A stretch of 6,273 nt of DNA from Sphingomonadales bacterium UBA658 (GTDB lineage Bacteria > Pseudomonadota > Alphaproteobacteria > Sphingomonadales > Sphingomonadaceae): contig DBOA01000035.1 in the NCBI GenBank assembly GCA_002299195.1, positions 19,301 through 25,573 on the forward strand. Direction: 5' to 3'. The position numbers were made by a program, and so were the translations under genes. Shown piece after piece: positions 1-5,485 of this stretch (positions within the stretch are counted from its first letter, which is position 1; each line of letters begins with the position of its first letter). Under the pieces are notes generated by a model that did not search any database, was not told the origin of the DNA, and saw only the letters and a list, made by a program, of their open reading frames with translations.

Positions 1-114
1 GGCCGCATCGCCCATTTCCCAACGGCAAAAGTCGTCGAATATGAAAATGCCGGCCATTGGTTGCACCATGACCAGTTTGACCGCTTCATGGCCGACGTAA
101 AGGCGTTCCTTTAA
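1..114 (+). CDS. C-terminal end of a probable alpha/beta-hydrolase (5' truncated by window)
   Basis: The window opens inside a reading frame of 37 codons that ends in TAA at 112-114. It contains NAGHWLHHDQ, and the tail ends in FMADVKAFL. A His following 'AGH' or 'GAGH' close to the C-terminus, then a short amphipathic helix ending in '...FL', is the usual place of the catalytic-triad histidine and last helix in alpha/beta-hydrolase fold enzymes. That is the basis of the call. The nucleophile and acid residues, the start and any substrate information lie outside the window, so specificity cannot be given. The gene runs convergently into the DNA ligase gene. The two stop codons lie on opposite strands of one TTAA at 111-114, so there is no intergenic space. 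No functional link to the repair genes is apparent. Confidence 0.65.
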   Translation, partial: GRIAHFPTAKVVEYENAGHWLHHDQFDRFMADVKAFL

Positions 115-1679
115 TCGAACATCGCGCGCAAGGCGGATATGGTGTCCGCCTCTTCAGCCGGTTTGTCCATGCGTAAGCGCGAGATACGTGGGAACCGCAT
201 GGCCACGCCTGATTTGTGCCGCTTAGATTCGTGCACCGCGTCAAACGCGACCTCAAGCACCAGCGATTTTTCCACTTCACGGACCGGGCCGAAACGAGCG
301 ACGGTGTTATTGCGGACAAAGCGGTCGAGCCATTTCAGTTCGTCATCGCTGAACCCTGAATAGGCCTTTCCAACTGGCAACAAATTGCCATCTTCAGTCC
401 AGCAGCCAAAGGTGTAATCGGAATAATACGAGGAGCGTTTTCCACTCCCCCGCTGCGCATACATCATCACGCAGTCGGCCACGAGCGGTTCGCGTTTCCA
501 TTTGTACCACAAACCGACTTTACGCCCCGCCAGATAGGGCGAATCACGCCGCTTAAGCATCACGCCTTCAATCGCCGCCTCACGCGCAGCGGCACGAATT
601 TCTGCCAGATGCTCAAAATCGCGCGCTTCAATAACCGCGGATAAATCAAACCGCACGGGGTCAAGATTGGCCGTAAACAGTTCAAGCCGGTCGCGCCGCG
701 CGGTCCATGGCTGGCCGCGCAGATCCTCCGCACCGTCGAACAATATGTCGTACAGGCGGACAAACACAGGGTACTCCGCCTGCATGGCTGCCGTAACATT
801 CTTGCGCCCCAGCCGCTGCTGCAGCGCATTGAAGCTGGCGGCCTCGCCGCCCTGCACGTCGCCGCGGACCAACAATTCGCCATCGACCACGCCGATATTA
901 TTGAACGCCGCCGCTATTTCGGGGAACGCCCCAGTCACCTCGTCGCCGCCGCGGCTGAACAACCGGGTTTCGCCGCCGGTCGATGCAATCTGGATACGGA
1001 TGCCGTCCCATTTCCACTCGGCGACAAATTCATCGAGATGCACGCTGCCATCCTCAAGCGGATGCGCGAGCATGAAAGGCCGAAAAAACGCGCTGTCGGC
1101 GGGATCAGGCCGTTCGGTCCGCCCTTCGCCCCACGCAAAAAGCTCGGTGTAAGGCGGACGAAGCGCGTGCCACACCTCTTCGACATCATCGACGGACACG
1201 CCAAAGGCTTGTCCGAAAGCGGTCTTGGCAAGCCGCGCAGATATGCCCACCCGCATGCCGCCCGTTGCCAGCTTCAGCAGCGCATAGCGGCCATTGGCGT
1301 CCAGCCGGTCCATCAACTCCGCCAACACCACCGGAGCGCGCGCCCGGCTGGTGCTGTTCAGCAGATCGATGACTTCGGACACAGTGGGCGCGGCATCGCC
1401 GCCACTGTTGTCTGGCCACATCAGCGCGACAGTTTCGGCGGTATCGCCAACATAATCGCGGCTCATGCGGAACAGCATGGGGTCGAAACGTTCCTCTGCC
1501 ATCGCGCGAATGGCCGCCGATTTGACGGTAGCAATGTTCAGCGTCCCGGCAAGTGCCGCCAAAGCCCAGCCGCGATCGGGGTCAGGTGTTATACGCAGAT
1601 AATCGGCAATCAGGCGGATCTTCAAATCGCGCGACCGCGTGTAGATCAAGCCATCGATGAGCGCGGCAAAAGCTTGCAT
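111..1679 (-). CDS. ATP-dependent DNA ligase, 'ligase-associated DNA damage response' type (PP_1105-like family)
   Basis: A 522-residue ATP-dependent DNA ligase, predicted to seal 3'-OH/5'-phosphate nicks through a lysyl-AMP intermediate in the cytoplasm. Residues 1 to about 175 form the helical DNA-binding N-terminal domain. The adenylation domain covers about 200-395, with motif I KWDG (Lys223 is the adenylated lysine), SRGG with Arg243 just after it, motif III VVDGELL (Glu268), motif IIIa-like LYD (Asp311), motif IV EGVMLKR (Glu371, Lys376) and motif V WYKWKRE (Lys393, Lys395). An OB-fold domain follows to the end, with motif VI-like RFPRISRLRMDK. All catalytic motifs are intact and the length is normal for this family. 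No LigD-type polymerase or phosphoesterase domain is attached. The ATG overlaps the TGA of the exonuclease gene by one base (TGATG), and GAGG/GAAGG lies in the preceding 15 bases. This implies one operon with translational coupling and fixes the start. Related ligases are found beside the same exonuclease in many proteobacteria. Confidence 0.96.
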   Translation of the reverse strand: MQAFAALIDGLIYTRSRDLKIRLIADYLRITPDPDRGWALAALAGTLNIATVKSAAIRAMAEERFDPMLFRMSRDYVGDTAETVALMWPDNSGGDAAPTVSEVIDLLNSTSRARAPVVLAELMDRLDANGRYALLKLATGGMRVGISARLAKTAFGQAFGVSVDDVEEVWHALRPPYTELFAWGEGRTERPDPADSAFFRPFMLAHPLEDGSVHLDEFVAEWKWDGIRIQIASTGGETRLFSRGGDEVTGAFPEIAAAFNNIGVVDGELLVRGDVQGGEAASFNALQQRLGRKNVTAAMQAEYPVFVRLYDILFDGAEDLRGQPWTARRDRLELFTANLDPVRFDLSAVIEARDFEHLAEIRAAAREAAIEGVMLKRRDSPYLAGRKVGLWYKWKREPLVADCVMMYAQRGSGKRSSYYSDYTFGCWTEDGNLLPVGKAYSGFSDDELKWLDRFVRNNTVARFGPVREVEKSLVLEVAFDAVHESKRHKSGVAMRFPRISRLRMDKPAEEADTISALRAMFD

Positions 1680-2749
1680 CAGCCTTCGTCCTCGTCTTCG
1701 CGGCCAACCAGATCAAGCGCGCGGGCCTTTAACTGGTGCAGTTCGCACCACCGACCCAGCGCATCGGTGCGGCCATGGGTAATCCAGGTTTCTGAGGGGC
1801 GCAGTTCGAGCAGCGTATCGGTCAATTCGTTCCAGTCGGCATGGTCCGAAATGACCAAAGGCAGTTCGACATTGCGCTGTCGTGCGCGCTGCCGCACCCG
1901 CATCCACCCGGATGCCATGGCGGTTATGGGTTCCGGCAGGCGTTGTGCCCAACGGTCATTCATCGCAGACGGCGGCGCTATAACAATCGCGCCTTTCAAT
2001 TCCGCTTTGGCGAGGCCAGTTGCCATGATGAGTTCGCCCAGCGGCACATTGTGCGCGGCATATAGCTCGCACATTTTCTGCATCGCGCCATGGATATAAA
2101 TGGGGGCATCGTAACCCGCCCTACGCAGTTCAGCGATGACCCTCTGCGCCTTACCCAACGCATAAGCACCCACGATAATGCAGCCATCAACATTGGCTTC
2201 GCGGGCGGAGAGCAACTTGGCAATCTCGTCCTCAATCGGAGGATGCGTGAATACGGGAAGGCCAAAGGTTGCTTCGGTAATCAAAGCATCGCAGGCAACG
2301 GGTTCAAACGGGGTGCATGTCGGATCAAAACGCCGCTTATAATCGCCGGTCACCACAACCCGCTCGCCAGCATGTTCAAGCAATATCTGCGCTGACCCAA
2401 GCACATGGCCCGCGGGGTGAAAGCTTATCTTAACACCTCCATGTTCGAAGCCCTCGCCATAATGCACTGGTGTGCCCATTTCGGTTCCATATCGCAGCGC
2501 CATGATGGCAAGCGTTTCAGGTGTCGCCCACACCGCGCCGTGACCGCTGCGTGCATGGTCCGCATGGCCATGGGTGACAAGTGCGCGCTCGGCAGGACGC
2601 GACGGATCAATCCACATGTCTGCAGGCTTCACATAAATGCCATGCGCGTGCGGCTCTATCCAATGTTGGGCGGCGGTTCGGGAGATGTCGGCTGTCCTTT
2701 TCTTGATGAGAATATGGGTGGTGGCAGGCGCGATGTAAACCGCATGCAT
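1679..2749 (-). CDS. Ligase-associated DNA damage response exonuclease (metallo-beta-lactamase/beta-CASP-like)
   Basis: A 356-residue metal-dependent nuclease of the metallo-beta-lactamase superfamily, in the family placed beside ATP-dependent ligases and named 'ligase-associated DNA damage response exonuclease'. The metal-binding signature THGHADH (His60, His62, Asp64, His65) is complete. Further likely ligands or active-site elements are HPAGHVLGSAQ (His115), VVVTGDYKR (Asp136), ITEATFG (Glu159), ISDHADW (His303) and WITHG (His325). ALGKAQR around residue 200 matches the beta-CASP-type region seen in CPSF-73-like nucleases. The start is well constrained: an in-frame TAA lies at 2759-2761 and the ATG at 2749 is the first conventional start after it, although no good Shine-Dalgarno precedes it. 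From memory of the family, the first 28 or so residues before HWIEP are a slight N-terminal extension. The gene is first in the operon with the ligase and divergent from the radical SAM gene. The predicted role is trimming DNA ends before ligation. Exact polarity and substrate cannot be read from the sequence. Confidence 0.95.
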   Translation of the reverse strand: MHAVYIAPATTHILIKKRTADISRTAAQHWIEPHAHGIYVKPADMWIDPSRPAERALVTHGHADHARSGHGAVWATPETLAIMALRYGTEMGTPVHYGEGFEHGGVKISFHPAGHVLGSAQILLEHAGERVVVTGDYKRRFDPTCTPFEPVACDALITEATFGLPVFTHPPIEDEIAKLLSAREANVDGCIIVGAYALGKAQRVIAELRRAGYDAPIYIHGAMQKMCELYAAHNVPLGELIMATGLAKAELKGAIVIAPPSAMNDRWAQRLPEPITAMASGWMRVRQRARQRNVELPLVISDHADWNELTDTLLELRPSETWITHGRTDALGRWCELHQLKARALDLVGREDEDEG

Positions 2750-2809
2750 CAGCGAAAGTTACGGCGCGACGGCTAAGCCTGCGAACCAAAAATGTGATCA
2801 GAAACAATT

Positions 2810-2839
2810 TTGACCATTGCACATAGACACTGGCATATA
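2810..2839 (+). promoter_or_regulatory. Candidate sigma-70 promoter of the radical SAM-UdgX operon
   Basis: TTGACC at 2810-2815 matches the -35 consensus at five of six positions. After an 18-bp spacer comes CATATA at 2834-2839, preceded by TG at 2831-2832 in the extended -10 arrangement. Transcription would start about 2846-2848, inside the LexA box, leaving a leader of only about 11-13 bases before the ATG at 2859. The -10 itself is weak. TATATA at 2836-2841 is a better hexamer but gives a 20-bp spacer. The coincidence of -35, TG and an overlapping operator supports the call, but it is a by-eye prediction. Confidence 0.45.
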
Positions 2840-2855
2840 TAGAACATATATAGAA
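2834..2855 (+). repeat. Perfect 11-bp tandem repeat (CATATATAGAA x2, partial third copy)
   Basis: CATATATAGAA occurs at 2834-2844 and again, identically, at 2845-2855. The start of a third copy, CATAT at 2856-2860, runs into the ATG start codon (CATATG). The 11-bp period is about one helical turn, so both GAA(C) elements face the same side of the DNA, as expected for a direct-repeat operator. This repeat creates the LexA box at 2842-2856. Confidence 0.9.
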
Positions 2856-2856
2856 C
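2842..2856 (+). promoter_or_regulatory. LexA (SOS) box, GAAC-N7-GAAC
   Basis: GAAC at 2842-2845, ATATATA, then GAAC at 2853-2856; read on the other strand it is GTTC-TATATAT-GTTC. Alphaproteobacterial LexA is known to bind GTTC-N7-GTTC direct repeats, unlike the CTG-N10-CAG palindrome of gammaproteobacteria. Here both half-sites and the spacing are exact, and the AT-rich spacer is usual. The box ends two bases before the ATG of the radical SAM gene and overlaps the predicted -10/start site, a position suited to repression. It sits in front of DNA-repair genes, which makes a chance match less likely. I infer SOS induction of the + strand operon, and possibly of the divergent one about 90 bp away. 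Confidence 0.78.
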
Positions 2857-2858
2857 AT

Positions 2859-4100
2859 ATGTCCCAACTTCAGATTTCAGAAAAGCTCGCGATTCTTGCC
2901 GACGCCGCAAAATATGACGCTTCCTGCGCGTCTTCGGGAACGTCCAAACGATCTAGCAGCAAATCGAGCGGTATTGGATCGACCGAAGGCATGGGAATTT
3001 GCCATGCCTATGCGCCCGATGGCCGCTGCATTTCGCTGCTGAAAATTTTGCTGACCAACAGCTGTATTTTCGACTGCCATTATTGCATCAATCGCAAGAG
3101 CTCGAATGTGCGCCGCGCACGGTTTACGCCAAAGGAAGTCGTAGACCTCACGCTGAATTTTTATAAACGGAATTATATTGAGGGATTGTTCCTCTCGTCA
3201 GGGATCATCAAAAGTTCCAACTACACAATGGAGCAAATCGTCGAGGTCGCGCGCAGCTTACGTGAAGACCATGACTTTCGCGGTTACATCCACCTCAAAA
3301 CCATTCCCGATGCTGATCCGGAATTGTTGGAGGCGGCTGGACGGCATGCCGACCGGCTATCAATCAACGTCGAATTGCCGACGCGTGCTGGCCTGCAAAA
3401 GCTTGCGCCCGAAAAGTCCGAAGAACGGATTGAAGGGGCAATGGGTGGCCTAAAGGAATCCATCCTCGACGGTCGCGATGCGAAAAAGAAATACCGCAGC
3501 GCTCCCAACTTTGCGCCCGCCGGCCAATCCACGCAGATGATCGTGGGTGCGGACAGCGCGACCGACAGCGATATCGTAAAGCGCGCAAACGGTCTTTATG
3601 ACCGCTTTGGTTTGCGCCGTGTCTATTATTCCGCGTTCAGCCCGATCCCCGACGCCAGCGCCGTATTGCCGCTGCAACGGCCACCGTTGATGCGCGAACA
3701 TCGGCTGTATCAATCCGACTGGCTGCTGCGTTTCTATGGCTTTGCCCCGCAGGAGGTTATCGATGCAGCTGACGCTGACGGCATGTTGCCGCTCGATATT
3801 GATCCGAAACTCGCGTGGGCGCTGAAGCATCGCGCGCACTTTCCATTGGATGTGAACAGTGCGCCAAAGGCCATGTTGTGGCGAGTTCCCGGACTTGGGA
3901 CGAAGGCCGTCGACGCGATATTAAAGGCACGGCGCTGGCGGCGGTTGCGGCTTGAGGATGTCGGCAGGCTTACAGTGTCCATCGCGAAAATTCGGCCATT
4001 CATCACGGCTGAAGGCTGGAGCCCCGGCGCATTGACCGACATGGAGCATCTGCGCGCATCGGTTGCACCAAAGGTGCACCAGCTCGAGTTGTTTGCGTGA
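2859..4100 (+). CDS. Putative DNA modification/repair radical SAM protein (UDG-linked family)
   Basis: A 413-residue radical SAM protein of the family whose members are linked to UDG/UdgX genes. The 4Fe-4S/SAM signature CxxxCxxC is CIFDCHYC (Cys69, Cys73, Cys76). Members cleave S-adenosylmethionine to a 5'-deoxyadenosyl radical; the substrate of this family is unknown. Three further cysteines, Cys23 (ASCASSG), Cys48 (GICHAY) and Cys57 (DGRC), lie just upstream, and no other Cys occurs in the protein. A Ser/Lys-rich stretch spans about 25-41. The radical SAM barrel fills the middle. Near the C-terminus VNSAPKAMLWRVPGLGTKAVDAIL (about 332-355) is a helix-hairpin-helix-like DNA-contact element. 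The frame is open from a TTG at 2817, but I chose the ATG at 2859 because the protein then begins MSQLQISEKLAILADAAKYD, as family members do. No Shine-Dalgarno precedes it, and the LexA box abuts it, suggesting a very short leader. It overlaps the next gene by GTGA, so both are probably one SOS-controlled operon. Confidence 0.95.
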   Translation: MSQLQISEKLAILADAAKYDASCASSGTSKRSSSKSSGIGSTEGMGICHAYAPDGRCISLLKILLTNSCIFDCHYCINRKSSNVRRARFTPKEVVDLTLNFYKRNYIEGLFLSSGIIKSSNYTMEQIVEVARSLREDHDFRGYIHLKTIPDADPELLEAAGRHADRLSINVELPTRAGLQKLAPEKSEERIEGAMGGLKESILDGRDAKKKYRSAPNFAPAGQSTQMIVGADSATDSDIVKRANGLYDRFGLRRVYYSAFSPIPDASAVLPLQRPPLMREHRLYQSDWLLRFYGFAPQEVIDAADADGMLPLDIDPKLAWALKHRAHFPLDVNSAPKAMLWRVPGLGTKAVDAILKARRWRRLRLEDVGRLTVSIAKIRPFITAEGWSPGALTDMEHLRASVAPKVHQLELFA

Positions 4101-5485
4101 TCACCGCGCGGCTGGCACATGAAGATGATTTCGACGGCTGGCGGGAACAAGGCCGCGGCCTGTTGCGACTTGGCGCGCGTCCAGCGGATATTGTCTGGCA
4201 AGTCGGCGAACAACGCACGGACCTGTTTGCCAATCCCGAAAGCAATATTGCGGCAGCACCCATCGGCGTTCCAAAGGGTTTTACCGAATTGTCGCGTTCG
4301 GTCATCTGTCATTCCGACCCGGAACGTTTTGGCTTGCTGTATCAGCTGCTGATCGATCTGAAGGCGGGTAAGCGCCACATGGGCGACCGCGCCGACCCCT
4401 TACTGCGCAAACTTGATGTCATGGCCAAAACCGTGCGGCGCGACATCCACAAGATGCGCGCCTTCGTGCGCTTTCGCAGGATCGAGCAGGATGGTGACGA
4501 ACATTTCGTCGCGTGGTTCGAACCCGAGCACCACATCGTCCGCACCAACGCGTCGTTCTTTGTCCGACGTTTTGCGGGCATGCGCTGGTCCATTTTAACT
4601 CCGCAGCTGTCCATTCATTGGGACAAGGACAAATTGTTAGAAGGCCCGGCAGCGCAAAAGGAAGATGCGCCCACCGAAGATGCCATCGAGGAACAATGGA
4701 AAACCTATTATGGGTCAATCTTCAATCCCGCCCGCCTGAAGGTGAAGGCGATGCTGAAAGAAATGCCCAAAAAATATTGGCACAATATGCCCGAAACTGC
4801 GCTCGTTTCCGAACTCATTCAATCCGCGAGAAATCGCGAGTTGGCGATGATCGCAAAAGAGACCGCCGCGCCCGTCGCGGACACATTGCAGTCGCTGCGG
4901 GCAGAGGCTGCGCGGTGCCGTCGCTGCCCCTTATTTGGTCCAGCTACACAGATCGTTTTTGGCGAAGGGCCTGAGCGCGCAAAGCTAATGTTTGTTGGTG
5001 AGCAGCCAGGTGATCAGGAAGATATGCAGGGGCAGCCCTTTGTTGGCCCCGCAGGACAGATATTTAACGCCGCGCTGGGCGAGGCCGGAATTGATGGTGC
5101 CCAAACCTATGTCACGAATGCGGTCAAACATTTCAAGTTCAAGCAAGAGGGCAAGCGCCGCATTCATGATCGCCCGAACGTGGGGGAGATCAACCACTGC
5201 CGCTGGTGGCTGAAGCGCGAAATTGAGATGGTCCAGCCGGACCTGATCGTTGCGCTCGGCGCGACGGCCGCGCGCAGCCTTACAGGCAAGAATGTGGCCA
5301 TTAGCACAAGCAGGGGGAAAATGTTGGAGAGCATAGAAGGCGTACCCGTTTTGGTCACCATCCACCCGAGCTATTTGCTACGTCTGCCCGATGCAGAAGC
5401 CGCGGCCCGCGAGCGCCGCAACTTCGTCGCCGACCTAACGCAAGCCCGCGAAACTATCGATGCCCGTCAGATGGCGTCGACGTAA
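4097..5485 (+). CDS. udgX: DUF4130-UdgX fusion: UdgX-family uracil-DNA binding/cross-linking protein
   Basis: A 462-residue two-domain protein. Residues 1 to about 255 match the DUF4130-type domain of unknown function linked to radical SAM genes (FDGWRE near the start; RRDIHKMRAFVRFRR; WFEPEHHIVRTNASFFVRRF; MRWSILTP). Residues about 262-455 form a family-4-like uracil-DNA glycosylase domain: RCRRC (Cys274, Cys277), active-site motif GEQPGDQED (301-309), loop KRRIH (353-357), NHC (Cys368) and IHPS (422-425). KRRIH is diagnostic of UdgX; in the Mycobacterium smegmatis protein its His bonds covalently to the abasic sugar after uracil is removed, so the enzyme stays on the DNA. His357 is the counterpart here. 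I see only three Cys in the UDG domain, and His345 (VKHFKF) sits where ordinary family-4 enzymes have a cluster cysteine. The GTG start overlaps the radical SAM stop (GTGA), implying translational coupling. The 3' end overlaps the opposing GH36 gene by 19 bp. Confidence 0.94.
   Translation: MITARLAHEDDFDGWREQGRGLLRLGARPADIVWQVGEQRTDLFANPESNIAAAPIGVPKGFTELSRSVICHSDPERFGLLYQLLIDLKAGKRHMGDRADPLLRKLDVMAKTVRRDIHKMRAFVRFRRIEQDGDEHFVAWFEPEHHIVRTNASFFVRRFAGMRWSILTPQLSIHWDKDKLLEGPAAQKEDAPTEDAIEEQWKTYYGSIFNPARLKVKAMLKEMPKKYWHNMPETALVSELIQSARNRELAMIAKETAAPVADTLQSLRAEAARCRRCPLFGPATQIVFGEGPERAKLMFVGEQPGDQEDMQGQPFVGPAGQIFNAALGEAGIDGAQTYVTNAVKHFKFKQEGKRRIHDRPNVGEINHCRWWLKREIEMVQPDLIVALGATAARSLTGKNVAISTSRGKMLESIEGVPVLVTIHPSYLLRLPDAEAAARERRNFVADLTQARETIDARQMAST

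Larger units (their letters stand above)
2750..2858. promoter_or_regulatory. Divergent control region between exonuclease-ligase and radical SAM-UdgX operons
   Basis: This 109-bp stretch is the only sizeable non-coding DNA in the window and must hold the promoters of both divergent operons, unless one is read from inside the opposite gene. Its right half is much more AT-rich than the flanking genes and carries the tandem repeat, LexA box and + strand promoter listed separately. On the - strand I see no convincing -35/-10 pair; the closest options are the TATATA runs of the repeat itself and a TTGTTT at 2807-2802. If the - strand promoter uses the TATATA run, the LexA box would overlap both promoters. 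That is inference. Confidence 0.7.

Noticed and set aside
131..151. Inverted repeat AGGCGGA/TCCGCCT with a 7-base loop just after the hydrolase stop
   Set aside because: A 7-bp stem is real, but no T-run follows on either strand and it lies in ligase codons (Ala-Asp-Thr-Ile-Ser-Ala), so a terminator call is not supported.
1038..2099. 353-codon open frame on the + strand opposite the ligase and exonuclease genes
   Set aside because: It lies wholly antisense to two genes with complete catalytic motifs, its translation is low-complexity in character (rich in Arg, Ser, His, Ala) with no recognisable domain, and such long shadow frames are common in GC-rich DNA.
2794..2810. TGTGATCA... resembling half of a CRP/FNR site
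   Set aside because: Only one half-site (TGTGA) is present; no TCACA at the proper distance.
2817..2858. Extended radical SAM start at the TTG at 2817
   Set aside because: It would translate through the promoter and LexA box, has no ribosome site, and adds 14 residues that family members do not have as far as I recall; the ATG at 2859 gives the usual N-terminus.
2607..2867. 86-codon - strand frame spanning the divergent intergenic region
   Set aside because: It begins inside the radical SAM start/LexA region and runs out of frame through the exonuclease N-terminus; the translation has no family resemblance.
3734..4378. 214-codon open frame on the - strand across the radical SAM/UdgX junction
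   Set aside because: Antisense shadow of two well-supported overlapping genes; no recognisable motif or ribosome site.
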